Shown here: in pieces, positions 31,868 to 39,060 of the stretch
Layout of the letters: each line of letters begins with the position of its first letter
Position numbering within the stretch: the first letter of the stretch is position 1
From: a virus
Virus record (IMG/VR): IMGVR_UViG_3300049855_000248
Span: 1 to 40,222 of that record
Length of the DNA: 40,222 nucleotides
Strand: one strand, 5' to 3'
Program-made: the position numbers and the translations under genes
The notes under the pieces: model-generated
What the model was told of the DNA's origin: nothing
Seen by the model: only the letters and a program-made list of their open reading frames with translations
Database searches by the model: none

Positions 31868-32014
31868 ATGGAAAACAAAAAAAAAGCACACATGGTTCGC
31901 ATTGATGATGAAACTTTTAATGTCTTAAAAGACATTGCTTTAAATGAAGGGCGGACAATTTCTAATCTTATCAGATTTATCCTTAACACTCATGTTAAAG
32001 CCAATAGAAAATAA
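31868..32014 (+). CDS. Ribbon-helix-helix (Arc/CopG-type) DNA-binding protein
   Basis: ATG 31868, preceded by AAAGGTGA, encodes 48 residues. KKAHMVRIDDETFNVLKDI then NEGRTISNLIRFILNTHV is a classic RHH layout, with a short beta strand (HMVRID) followed by two helices. Such proteins dimerise and bind palindromic operators. It is a candidate for the factor binding the duplicated 24-base palindromes a few hundred bases away, but this is untested. Confidence 0.75.
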   Translation: MENKKKAHMVRIDDETFNVLKDIALNEGRTISNLIRFILNTHVKANRK

Positions 32015-32020
32015 TAATAT

Positions 32021-32314
32021 CTATTTATCTTTCTCAATAAGAATATTTTTTATCCTACTGATAATAGAAACTCTATCTTTGTTTTCTTTTATTTTCTCGG
32101 GCGTGCTTATGGATTCCGCTTCTGCTTCACTTTTATTTTTCAACATGCGGATTTCTTTTGTGATGCCATTTCTGATATATTCACGGCATAGGCTTGATAA
32201 TGATCTGGCTCTTCCTTTTCTTGATAATCCAAGCATTGCAAGAGTATCTCTATCTTCTTTTGACAAACGTACGAAAACGCGCTCTGTCAACTCATCCGGT
32301 TTATTCACTACCAT
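32021..32314 (-). CDS. Possible RHH-type DNA-binding protein
   Basis: This 97-residue protein (TERVFVRLSKEDRDTLAML, KGRARSLSSLCREYIRNGIT) has the strand-helix-helix pattern of CopG/RHH domains in its N-terminal half and a highly charged helical tail. GGGGAAA precedes the ATG. It converges on the 48-residue RHH gene with a 6-base gap and is next to the candidate origin, so plasmid-type copy control or replication regulation is possible. Confidence 0.65.
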   Translation of the reverse strand: MVVNKPDELTERVFVRLSKEDRDTLAMLGLSRKGRARSLSSLCREYIRNGITKEIRMLKNKSEAEAESISTPEKIKENKDRVSIISRIKNILIEKDK

Positions 32315-32346
32315 TTATTTCCCCAAAAAATAGTTTTAATATCTGC

Positions 32347-32375
32347 TTAATATATCATAGCGGTTTAGATTGCAA
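32347..32375 (-). promoter_or_regulatory. Candidate promoter of the RHH-type gene
   Basis: On the minus strand TTGCAA (32370-32375) and TATTAA (32347-32352) are 17 bases apart, about 35 bases before the start at 32314. ATTGCGCAAT, a 10-base palindrome, lies just upstream at 32382-32391. Confidence 0.4.
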
Positions 32376-32426
32376 TTGATTATTGCGCAATGTTAAAAAT
32401 AATTAAATAACTTTTAATGAAAAATT

Positions 32427-32584
32427 CCCTCGCGCGCGCACGCGTATACTACTAACTAGTTTATTATAGTATATACTAACTACTAAACTAAAAATAATAT
32501 TTTTTAGTTTTTATAGTTTAGTTAGTTTAGTATAGTTAGTAGTATAATATTTAGAGTAGTAACTTACGCGTGCGCGCGCGAGGG
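32427..32584. other. Large inverted repeat with CG tracts and AT-rich centre, candidate origin
   Basis: Perfect 20-base arms at 32427-32446 and 32565-32584 (CCCTCGCGCGCGCACGCGTA and its complement) flank 118 bases of AT-rich DNA. A second inverted pair of 14 bases lies inside (32445-32458 and 32533-32546, TATACTACTAACTA), and the centre repeats CTAACTA/TTAGTTAG motifs. Alternating CG can form Z-DNA and the whole can form a cruciform. It lies in a gene-free region next to two replication-type genes. Origin function is inferred. Confidence 0.6.
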
Positions 32585-32685
32585 GAAAATGCAAATCCAT
32601 TTTAAATGTTATTACAATCGAAGTTACTCATTTGTAGTACATAGGTAGCCAAAAGGTATGTTTTCGCTATCTATGAGGCCTCAAA

Positions 32686-32919
32686 ATGGCAATAAACGTA
32701 TATATTAGTGGTTACTTCCAGAACAAATACTTAGTGATAAGTAAAAATGAGCGAGTTGGTGATAGATTGTCACCAACTGTTCGGAAATTCCGAACAGTTC
32801 AAACTGAACCGGTTAAATTGCAAGAATGGTTCTATTTATGTATAGTAGAATGTCTCATCTACCATGTTGAAGAAGGAGTTACCAAGCCGCTACTGAATGG
32901 CGGCTTGGTCTATTTGTAA
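32686..32919 (+). CDS. Possible 77-residue protein; may not be coding
   Basis: ATG 32686 with GAGG upstream opens MAINVYISGYFQNKYLVISK, then RVGDRLSPTVRKFRTVQTEP and VEEGVTKPLLNGGLVYL. No family is recognised. At the DNA level the same bases contain four hairpins, the last overlapping the final codons, so this may be a structured RNA rather than a gene. I keep both readings. Confidence 0.35.
   Translation: MAINVYISGYFQNKYLVISKNERVGDRLSPTVRKFRTVQTEPVKLQEWFYLCIVECLIYHVEEGVTKPLLNGGLVYL
32755..32909 (+). ncRNA. Hairpin-rich segment, candidate structured RNA or operator array
   Basis: Four perfect inverted repeats are visible. They are 8-base arms at 32755-32777 (GTTGGTGA), 12-base arms with one central base at 32775-32799 (AACTGTTCGGAA), 4-base arms at 32797-32809 (GTTC/GAAC), and 10-base arms at 32881-32909 (ACCAAGCCGC, 9-base loop) followed by a weak CTATTTGT. 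The last resembles a terminator. The first two overlap, so alternative pairing is possible. Confidence 0.4.
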
Positions 32920-32939
32920 TAGCATTCGAGTCTTTATAC

Positions 32940-33815
32940 TTATATCTCTAAACTATTTATTGATAATACATTGCGGTCAATGTCTTTTGATAGATGCATA
33001 ATATTTACCTTCTTACCGCATATCTTATTTAAATCATTTATATAACGTGATGAGATATGTTCTAATATAAATTTTGAGCCACAAGAGAATGTCACCTCAT
33101 TGTTACATTCTTTTATTTTTACCAATTTCGATATCCAGTTTCTATAAAAACAATCACCGTATTTTTTATCAAAATATTCTCTAATCTTTGGATCAATATT
33201 GTTGCTATCATTATGATTATTTACGACCTCATTATGATATTTAATAAGGCTATTCTCCTTAAGCTTATATGCCAAATACCTGTCAAGATATGATTGTTCT
33301 TCTACTGTTCTTTCTGACTTATCTTTCTTCGATATCATCTTAATGAGATAGGGATCGCAAGTTACTATACCAAAGTCTATAATCCTTATAATATCACTAG
33401 GTTCAGGAATGCCTGACGCACTTGATTCTATATATATCTTGAAAGCATTATATACGTCATTAATGTTGTAATCACCCAAGGCATCAATAAATAGATTATA
33501 AGTTTCCTCAAGATTCTTCTCTACTGTTTTTCCGAAAGAGTTGCTCCCAAGAATTAACCTATGAAGCATAAAGGCGATAAATGTCTTTCCCAATGGGTTT
33601 TCCCTTATCGGATTGTCTATACAATCCCCGCGGTGTGTATATAACAATATTAGCGCCTCATTTACCAGCCCCTCGTCTGTACTCTGCAATACTGATGACA
33701 CCGTCCCCACTTCTTGACAAGTGCCGCTTCCCATCCGTATTCGCTTCAATAAGTATTCTTGAAATGACTCCTCTAAGGGCGTTATTTGTTTTTTTCCTTG
33801 TGCTATCTTTTCCAT
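32940..33815 (-). CDS. Replication-associated protein with DnaA-N-like C-terminal domain
   Basis: This 291-residue protein ends with a module resembling DnaA domain I as found in alphaproteobacterial plasmid and phage replication proteins: YGDCFYRNWISKLVKIKEC, EVTFSCGSKFILEHISSRYI, NDLNKIC (recalled pattern: F..WF..L ... V.L..PT.F....I...Y...L). The upstream 200 residues are helical and unrecognised. GGGAGG is 13 bases before ATG 33815; a later in-frame ATG at 33734 is possible. The first 158 bases overlap the upstream gene in another frame. It probably recruits helicase or helps initiation. Confidence 0.7.
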   Translation of the reverse strand: MEKIAQGKKQITPLEESFQEYLLKRIRMGSGTCQEVGTVSSVLQSTDEGLVNEALILLYTHRGDCIDNPIRENPLGKTFIAFMLHRLILGSNSFGKTVEKNLEETYNLFIDALGDYNINDVYNAFKIYIESSASGIPEPSDIIRIIDFGIVTCDPYLIKMISKKDKSERTVEEQSYLDRYLAYKLKENSLIKYHNEVVNNHNDSNNIDPKIREYFDKKYGDCFYRNWISKLVKIKECNNEVTFSCGSKFILEHISSRYINDLNKICGKKVNIMHLSKDIDRNVLSINSLEI

Positions 33816-34326
33816 AAGATGTATTTTCCTCCCTATTTACTGTTTTCAGTATTTTTCGTTCTCTTTGATACCATCCAACCCATGATTGCAGAGTTGTCTT
33901 TGTACCTTTTCTTCTGTGATAGGATGAATATTTATGATAGACATGATCAATATCATCAACGTTAAGATTCTTGACCTTTTCCGCAGCGGCGCGCCATTCT
34001 TCAGGTAGAGAGTTATGTATATAATGGCCTGCTGTTTCTATCGTCTCATCAATATTGTTTTGAGACATTTTAGTGAGTGATAAATGTGGTTTATTGTACA
34101 CATTTGACACAAATAAAATTCCAATACTAATGAGATTGTCAATCATATCTCTAACATGAGCCACAAGTATATTTTTGTCTAGACGAAATAATACTTGTTT
34201 TAACTTGTAAGGATCATATTCAATAGAAACATTACTACTTATCATGGTCGTAAGAGATACGAATAAATAGCGCGTATTGATGTCGCACGAAAGGATTCTT
34301 TCGTCAAGAAAAAGTTTGTTGATCAT
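33658..34326 (-). CDS. Probable replication initiation protein
   Basis: The 222-residue product begins MINKLFLDERILSCDINTRY and has a winged-helix-like region: DPYKLKQVLFRLDKNILVAH, RDMIDNLISIGILFVSNVY. This arrangement is typical of phage replication or DnaD-like proteins. A middle segment (LPEEWRAAAEKVKNLNVDDI) is followed by a basic C-terminal part (HRRKGTKTTLQSWVGWYQRE, then RKKTNNALRG). GGGGAA precedes the ATG. The family cannot be fixed. Position beside the inverted repeat and DnaA-N-like gene supports replication. Confidence 0.6.
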   Translation of the reverse strand: MINKLFLDERILSCDINTRYLFVSLTTMISSNVSIEYDPYKLKQVLFRLDKNILVAHVRDMIDNLISIGILFVSNVYNKPHLSLTKMSQNNIDETIETAGHYIHNSLPEEWRAAAEKVKNLNVDDIDHVYHKYSSYHRRKGTKTTLQSWVGWYQRERKILKTVNREENTSYGKDSTRKKTNNALRGVISRILIEANTDGKRHLSRSGDGVISIAEYRRGAGK

Positions 34327-34655
34327 TATGATTCCCCAATCATTAAAAGATTTATCCCCTAAAATGCCTATACATTCGATGACGAGATAAAATAGTTGCG
34401 GAAAGGAGGAACGAGATTAAAAAAACACATTCATTGTGTAAATATAAATGATCTATAGAGTGACAGGATTTAACTGTCTCAAATTCTATTATTAACATTT
34501 TAATTGCGATCCAAAAGTTTGCGATCCAGAAAAAGAAGGGGGGAAACCGGATCAAGCTTTCGTTTGGATTATAAGCCCAAACTATCCCCCGCGTATTTTA
34601 TGATAGCATCATATACATCATCTATAGGACGTGCAATATTTTTTTAAAAAAAATA
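34327..34655. other. Gene-free region upstream of the replication genes
   Basis: No convincing gene is seen. It contains the direct repeat TGCGATCC (about 34505-34528), a small GACAG/CTGTC hairpin (about 34461-34477) and an A/T palindrome at about 34635-34659. A leftward promoter for the replication genes probably lies here, but no clear pair stands out. Confidence 0.35.
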
Positions 34656-34684
34656 TTGACAGGCCAATATACTACATATAGTAT
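34656..34684 (+). promoter_or_regulatory. Rightward promoter with an inverted repeat
   Basis: TTGACA (34656-34661) and TAGTAT (34679-34684) are 17 bases apart. The -10 lies in the inverted repeat ATACTA-CATA-TAGTAT (about 34669-34684), which could bind a repressor. No gene follows on this strand before the terminator at 34752-34786. Confidence 0.5.
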
Positions 34685-34689
34685 GTTAA

Positions 34690-34786
34690 ACATTCATGAT
34701 TACCCTATTTTGAGTTGTGACATTATCTTTCCCCAAAAAGAGAGTCCTAGCGACGGCATCCTAAAAAGATGCCGTCAATTTTTTTT
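34690..34786 (+). ncRNA. Candidate small RNA, about 95 bases
   Basis: A promoter-like pair at 34656-34684 and a textbook terminator at 34752-34786 bound a short rightward transcript with no sizeable reading frame. The transcript runs opposite to the leftward genes on either side. A regulatory RNA acting on replication or lysis is possible. Promoter and terminator are visible; the RNA itself is inferred. Confidence 0.5.
34752..34786 (+). terminator. Rho-independent terminator
   Basis: A perfect 9-base stem (GACGGCATC / GATGCCGTC) with a 7-base loop is followed by AA and eight T residues on the plus strand. The T tract ends exactly at the stop codon of the leftward endolysin gene. The orientation serves rightward transcription, not the endolysin. 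Confidence 0.85.
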
Positions 34787-35271
34787 CATCTCCTTAGTAT
34801 TCCACCCTTCCTTCCATCGCTATATCTTTTACCGTCATATATAAGAAACTGCCCCCTATTATCTACAACCTCTCTTGAGATATGCACCCATCCTTTATTT
34901 GGATCAAGGGCATCATAAAACTCAAGAATCAATTGATCATAATCTATATTACTATAACAATATCTTGCGAGTTCAATTAATGACACATCGCGCATTCTGA
35001 TATCAACTGCCAAGGCTTCTATATGTTGCGACCTTTGGCTTCCTTTTATCATCTTATTAAGGCGCGGGCATCTATACCATGATAAAGGAGAGAATGCGCC
35101 GAAATGATTCCTAATAGGTTCTAGAATACTGTCCGCTATCATCTTTGCGTTGTCTAATAATATGATAGGAAGGCTATTATTGATCTTGAATCTGTCCGCG
35201 TACATAGAGGCGGTGGTCTCCGCAGCTGAAAAATGTTTACTTAACTTGTAAGTATTGTTTACAAGTTGCAT
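34786..35271 (-). CDS. Endolysin, peptidase M15 (Ala-type carboxypeptidase fold)
   Basis: This 161-residue protein matches phage M15 peptidases (Peptidase_M15_3). Zinc ligands are His83 and Asp90 in SQHIEALAVDIR and His130 in GWVHIS, with the usual spacing. The N-terminal LSKHFSAAETTAS is the common lead motif of these endolysins. It cuts peptide cross-links of peptidoglycan at lysis. GAAGGAGAG decides the start. No signal peptide is seen, so it needs a holin. Confidence 0.92.
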   Translation of the reverse strand: MQLVNNTYKLSKHFSAAETTASMYADRFKINNSLPIILLDNAKMIADSILEPIRNHFGAFSPLSWYRCPRLNKMIKGSQRSQHIEALAVDIRMRDVSLIELARYCYSNIDYDQLILEFYDALDPNKGWVHISREVVDNRGQFLIYDGKRYSDGRKGGILRR

Positions 35272-35285
35272 GTTGCTCTCCTTCT

Positions 35286-35585
35286 TTAGTGATTAATGAT
35301 ATCGTCAAATTCTTGACGTGTTTGAACGGTGTAATATTCGAAACCTAGCGCCCTAACTTTCGATTCAAATTCTTTTTGAGCAACTCCTTGCTTCTCTCTC
35401 TTGCTCTTTGTCTCAATAAAAACTGTTCTTCCATTGCGACAAAGTACCATAATATCAGCAAAACCCGCAGGTAATCCTTTAATGCGAAGGTTTCCGTTAT
35501 ATACATTTGTTCTGATTGCCCAAACATGCGGCGCGCGCCTGTATGCTTCAACAATCTGCTTTACTAAATCCGTTCCGGTTGACAA
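35286..35585 (-). CDS. VRR-NUC domain nuclease
   Basis: The 99-residue protein appears to start at TTG 35585, with GGAGG 7 bases upstream. It has the VRR-NUC core: GLPAGFADIMVL (Asp44), VFIETKSKREKQG (Glu58, Lys60) and Gln70, then FEYYTVQTRQEFDDII. These residues form a PD-(D/E)xK site. Stand-alone phage proteins of this kind act as structure-specific nucleases in recombination or replication. It shares an intergenic region with the divergent recombination operon. Confidence 0.88.
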   Translation of the reverse strand: MSTGTDLVKQIVEAYRRAPHVWAIRTNVYNGNLRIKGLPAGFADIMVLCRNGRTVFIETKSKREKQGVAQKEFESKVRALGFEYYTVQTRQEFDDIINH

Positions 35586-35610
35586 AATTTTACCTCCTTA
35601 AAAATTATGC

Positions 35611-35643
35611 TTGACAATTACCGCAAAGTTAGGCTATTGTCAA
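35611..35643. promoter_or_regulatory. Divergent promoter region with inverted repeat
   Basis: TTGACAAT (35611-35618) and ATTGTCAA (35636-35643) form 8-base arms 17 bases apart, so each strand carries a TTGACA-type -35. Rightward, TATTGT (35635-35640) can serve as -10 for the recombination operon. The symmetry may also be an operator. Confidence 0.45.
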
Positions 35644-35706
35644 CAAATAACGCGCATCTTTTTTCGGATGAAGCGTTTAATGTCAACAATTAATGGGGAT
35701 TATAAG

Positions 35707-36570
35707 ATGACTAATTTAACCAATAAAGATATCACGGGGAATAACTATTTTGATTACCCTGCATTATCAGCAAGTGGAATCAACCAGTTTCTAAGTGATG
35801 ACGAAGGACCTTATGTTTACTGGAAACATAGCCCGTTCAATAATGAAAGAATCAAAAAAGAACCAACAGACGATATGTTAATCGGAACTGTTGCGCATTG
35901 CCTGCTATTAGAAACCGATGAAATTTTTCAAGATGCTTTCGCAATCATGCCTGAAGGAATGAGAAGAGACAATCGTGTTAAGGCATGGCTGGATTTTAAG
36001 GATGATGCAACCATACATAACAAGATAATCATTACTCATAAGATATACGAGGAGGCCGTAAGGCTTGTGACGCCACTACGTAAGCATAAAGGTGTCATGG
36101 TGTTGCTATCTGATGGCCGCTCTGAAGTTCCGATTATTTGGGAAAGAGACGGCATAAAATGCAAAATGAAAGCAGACTTCATAAGAAATGGAGGCACTGC
36201 AATTTTTGACTACAAGACTACAAGAACCACAACACCAACGGCATATTTTAAAAGTATGGCAAGTATGGGTTATCACAGGGCTGTCGCTTGGTATATAGAC
36301 GGCATCAAATCAGCAACTGGTGAAGAACCTGAATTGTTTGCGCATATTGTACAAAATAAAGAGTATCCAGAACTAATCGGATTCCCAAAGTTCCCGCAAC
36401 ATATGATCGAAGCTGGCAGGGCAGAAAATAATTATGCCATTGAACAAATCAAAAGACGACTCGAAAGCAACCAATGGAATCCATGGGGTGAAGGTTTTAT
36501 GGATGCAGACTTTCCAGAATACTACCGCCTAAAAGGCGCTCATCAATTATTACTTTCTAACTTTTTTTAA
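35707..36570 (+). CDS. RecE/exonuclease VIII-like PD-(D/E)xK exonuclease
   Basis: I start at ATG 35707 with GGGG upstream; an in-frame codon at 35611 lies within the promoter. The 287-residue product has the RecE-type motifs. These are GTVAHCLLLETDEI (about 60-73), Asp157 in CKMKADFI, Asp168 and Lys170 in IFDYKTT, and MGYHRAVAWYIDG near 187-199. It would degrade one strand of duplex DNA to expose the other for annealing. It is followed by recT. Confidence 0.9.
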   Translation: MTNLTNKDITGNNYFDYPALSASGINQFLSDDEGPYVYWKHSPFNNERIKKEPTDDMLIGTVAHCLLLETDEIFQDAFAIMPEGMRRDNRVKAWLDFKDDATIHNKIIITHKIYEEAVRLVTPLRKHKGVMVLLSDGRSEVPIIWERDGIKCKMKADFIRNGGTAIFDYKTTRTTTPTAYFKSMASMGYHRAVAWYIDGIKSATGEEPELFAHIVQNKEYPELIGFPKFPQHMIEAGRAENNYAIEQIKRRLESNQWNPWGEGFMDADFPEYYRLKGAHQLLLSNFF

Positions 36571-36594
36571 CCAACTCATTTTAAGGGGAATTTT

Positions 36595-37344
36595 ATGACT
36601 AAAGAAACTACGACTACCACTATTGAGAACGAAGATTCAACATTGCTTAAAACAATTGAGGTGTTGAAGCCAGAGGTGCAGCAAGTATCAGAAACACCAG
36701 TTCCAGAAAAACCAAATAAGATCATCATTCAAGGGAATGATATGTCTCTTTATACAGATACAGGCAAATTTGAGCATCTATGGAGGGTTGCTACTGCATT
36801 TTCGCAAAGCACCATGTTACCGAATGGGTATAGCAAATCGCCAGCGAACTGCTTCCTTGCAATTGATCTTGCCATGCAAGTTGGTATGCATCCACTTCAG
36901 TTCATGCAAGCAACCAATGTTATTAATGGGAAACTAGGATTTAGCGGTCAGTATGTGATCGGTCTTATTAACAATAAGCAACGCTTCAAGAGTGATCTTA
37001 ACTTTATATATTCTGGCGCCGAAGGAACACAAGACTTTTCTTGTACAGCATGGGCCGTTGATAAATTCGATAATCGCAAAGAATTTACTATCTCGGTGAA
37101 AGAGGCCATGAAAGTTGGTAAGGCATCGAGCAATCCTAACTGGTCTGCGATACCACGCTTGATGATTACGTATAGAGCGGCCGCCTACTTCGCACGCGTT
37201 CATTGCCCAGAAGTATTATTGGGGATGCAAACTATAGAAGAATTACAAGATATGAATCCAATAAAAGATGTTGGATCATCAAAAGTCGACGAACTAAACA
37301 GCAAGTACTTCGCAAAAGAGGAGCAAGAAAATGTTGAAAAATAA
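36595..37344 (+). CDS. recT: RecT-family single-strand annealing protein
   Basis: This 249-residue protein has the RecT pattern: FEHLWRVATAFSQSTMLPNG, NCFLAIDLAMQVGMHPLQFM, INGKLGFSGQYVIGLINNK and SAIPRLMITYRAAAYFARVH followed by CPEVLLGMQTIEELQD. It binds single-stranded DNA and anneals complementary strands, working with the exonuclease just upstream (24-base gap). The N-terminal 55 residues are low-complexity. The stop overlaps the HTH gene. Confidence 0.93.
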   Translation: MTKETTTTTIENEDSTLLKTIEVLKPEVQQVSETPVPEKPNKIIIQGNDMSLYTDTGKFEHLWRVATAFSQSTMLPNGYSKSPANCFLAIDLAMQVGMHPLQFMQATNVINGKLGFSGQYVIGLINNKQRFKSDLNFIYSGAEGTQDFSCTAWAVDKFDNRKEFTISVKEAMKVGKASSNPNWSAIPRLMITYRAAAYFARVHCPEVLLGMQTIEELQDMNPIKDVGSSKVDELNSKYFAKEEQENVEK

Positions 37345-37627
37345 GCAATGGAGGAGTGCACTCAATAAAATAGTTGGCAACAATCTGGCGGCTATTATGA
37401 GGCAACTAAACATACGACAATCGCGTCTAGCATTAATGCTAGACGTCGATAAAAGCTTCGTACATACGCGCTTATCAGGACGATCTCCTATGACGGCTAG
37501 CGATATTGTAGCAATACGTGAAGCCCTTGGTTTATCAAGGGCGGAAACTAAAAGATATTATGAAGCACTTTTCAGCAACACAACAAAAATAGAGGTTATT
37601 CATCGTGCAGAATCTAACTCGAAATAG
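37331..37627 (+). CDS. Small HTH protein (XRE-like)
   Basis: This 98-residue basic protein has a helix-turn-helix of Cro/CI type: NNLAAIMRQLNIRQSRLALM, LDVDKSFVHTRLSGRSPMTA, SDIVAIREALGLS. It overlaps the end of recT by 14 bases, so translation is coupled. A GAGGAG-like site lies upstream. It probably regulates the early operon or the divergent genes. The family is plausible; the target is unknown. Confidence 0.75.
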   Translation: MLKNKQWRSALNKIVGNNLAAIMRQLNIRQSRLALMLDVDKSFVHTRLSGRSPMTASDIVAIREALGLSRAETKRYYEALFSNTTKIEVIHRAESNSK

Positions 37628-38402
37628 AAATACATACCCCCCGATGTCTAAAGATGAAATCGCGCAGAAGGGAATATTGGTAATGCATAGGGCAGGTATC
37701 ATTGACGATATCTTTGGTTTGTTTGATGCAGGCGGGAGCGTTAAACATTATCTAGATCATAGACTATATGATGCAATTGAAGCTTTTGATGATGTTGCCT
37801 ACTATATGATCGAAATCCATGGCAGTAATATTAATGCATACCACGCGCTTCATGCAGCAAAGGATGAGGCGCCCTTCCTTGGAAGGTCGATTATTGATAT
37901 GGTAAAAAGCAACCCATACTCAATATATAAGATAAAGCTATATTATAATGCATTCATAGCGCCTTACTTGAAGGTTATGGATGAGCCTTGTCCTGAATAT
38001 TCTTGGGAAGACTCATCGGGTATTAATATTGTAATCAGGACAAGTAGAGAGGGGGGCGGTAAACAATCGTTTGAAGATTTCTTCCACAATAATTGTAAGA
38101 GAATTATTGCGAAGAAACTTGCTTGTCTTGAAACCGTTCTTAATATTCCTTTGCTTCCCGCTGATGTGAAGTGTGATGACTATTCAGAAGATAGTATTTG
38201 GGTGTTAAATGCAGTCTTCCCTGTCGATCATAATAAAGGAACAATGCGGAAAATAGCAGAGGCGTGCGATTTGATCATCACTCGCGTTTATTATTTGAAG
38301 GATATGGGGATTGATTTCTATCTTGGCAAAGTCATACTTGATATTGACTACAATATGACAGACGGAGAAATCACGCTTATAACAAAGGCGCATAATGAAT
38401 AG
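37605..38402 (+). CDS. Hypothetical protein in the recombination operon
   Basis: A GTG start at 37605 with AGAGG upstream gives 265 residues; ATG 37644 lacks a good site. The product (LFDAGGSVKHYLDHRLYDAI, IEAFDDVAYYMIEIHGSNIN, KLYYNAFIAPYLKVMDEPC, DLIITRVYYLKDMGIDFYLG) is soluble, with helical N-terminal and mixed C-terminal parts. No family is recognised. Operon context suggests DNA metabolism, but that is weak. Confidence 0.68.
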   Translation: MQNLTRNRNTYPPMSKDEIAQKGILVMHRAGIIDDIFGLFDAGGSVKHYLDHRLYDAIEAFDDVAYYMIEIHGSNINAYHALHAAKDEAPFLGRSIIDMVKSNPYSIYKIKLYYNAFIAPYLKVMDEPCPEYSWEDSSGINIVIRTSREGGGKQSFEDFFHNNCKRIIAKKLACLETVLNIPLLPADVKCDDYSEDSIWVLNAVFPVDHNKGTMRKIAEACDLIITRVYYLKDMGIDFYLGKVILDIDYNMTDGEITLITKAHNE

Positions 38403-38473
38403 TAAAGATATTGCTATCAATATGTAACTTATGATAATACTATTATTAACTGTAACCAACCAATGGGGGAAAT

Positions 38474-38893
38474 ATGAATACAACAGAACTTATCAAACGC
38501 GGCCTAATATCAGTATTGCCGGCCTCTATAATGACGGTTAACTATCAGCTAGTCTTTGGCACCTATCCAGCAATTGCCTTCTGCATATCGTGGGTAATTA
38601 TTATGTGGGCATTCTTAAAACTAGAGAGTAAAGACCCCGTTATGGCAAGATATTACCGTATTCTATCTATTGCTTTCCTTATTATACCAATATCTGCAAT
38701 GATCGCTTCTGGCAAGGCGGCATCTACCGCCGCTGGTGTTGATGTTAGTGACGCAGAAAAGGCTGGCGCCGCTATTGGTGGCGGCGTTGTTCTGTTTATG
38801 TCCATGCTGTTTTCTCTACCGATGGCGGCCATATTCCACTTTGCAGCAAAGAGGCGCATGAAGAATATAGCGAAATTAAATGAGAAGGTTTGA
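38474..38893 (+). CDS. Multi-pass membrane protein
   Basis: The 139-residue product has about four hydrophobic segments: TVNYQLVFGTYPAIAFCISW, VIIMWAFLKL, YRILSIAFLIIPISAMIASG and GAAIGGGVVLFMSMLFSLPM. It ends with a basic tail (AAKRRMKNIAKLNEK). GGGGAAAT precedes the ATG. It may be a superinfection-exclusion or lysis-associated protein; no family is recognised. Confidence 0.7.
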   Translation: MNTTELIKRGLISVLPASIMTVNYQLVFGTYPAIAFCISWVIIMWAFLKLESKDPVMARYYRILSIAFLIIPISAMIASGKAASTAAGVDVSDAEKAGAAIGGGVVLFMSMLFSLPMAAIFHFAAKRRMKNIAKLNEKV

Positions 38894-38898
38894 TACGT

Positions 38899-39045
38899 AT
38901 GGATATACTTTTTAGTTGGCTCTTGGCGCGAGTTCAAGATATCATGAATATTATAATGGCCTCCCATATGCATGAGTCCATTGACGAAGATGAAACAGAT
39001 TTTCGTGATTATATTCTTGGCGCCTCTGATACAAAAGGGAAATAG
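38899..39045 (+). CDS. 48-residue hypothetical protein
   Basis: ATG 38899 with AGAAGG about 10 bases upstream opens MDILFSWLLARVQDIMNIIM, then ASHMHESIDEDETDFRDYIL and GASDTKGK. The hydrophobic first half followed by an acidic tail suggests a membrane-associated or amphipathic peptide. It is the last rightward gene of the operon, 15 bases from the convergent holin-like gene. Confidence 0.55.
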   Translation: MDILFSWLLARVQDIMNIIMASHMHESIDEDETDFRDYILGASDTKGK

Positions 39046-39060
39046 CTTCTAAGTTGCTAA

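Noticed and set aside
34352-34555. Leftward 67-codon frame upstream of the replication genes
   Set aside because: The composition (MIRFPPFFFWIANFWIAIKM) is odd, there is no clear ribosome site, and it lies in a region that otherwise looks regulatory.
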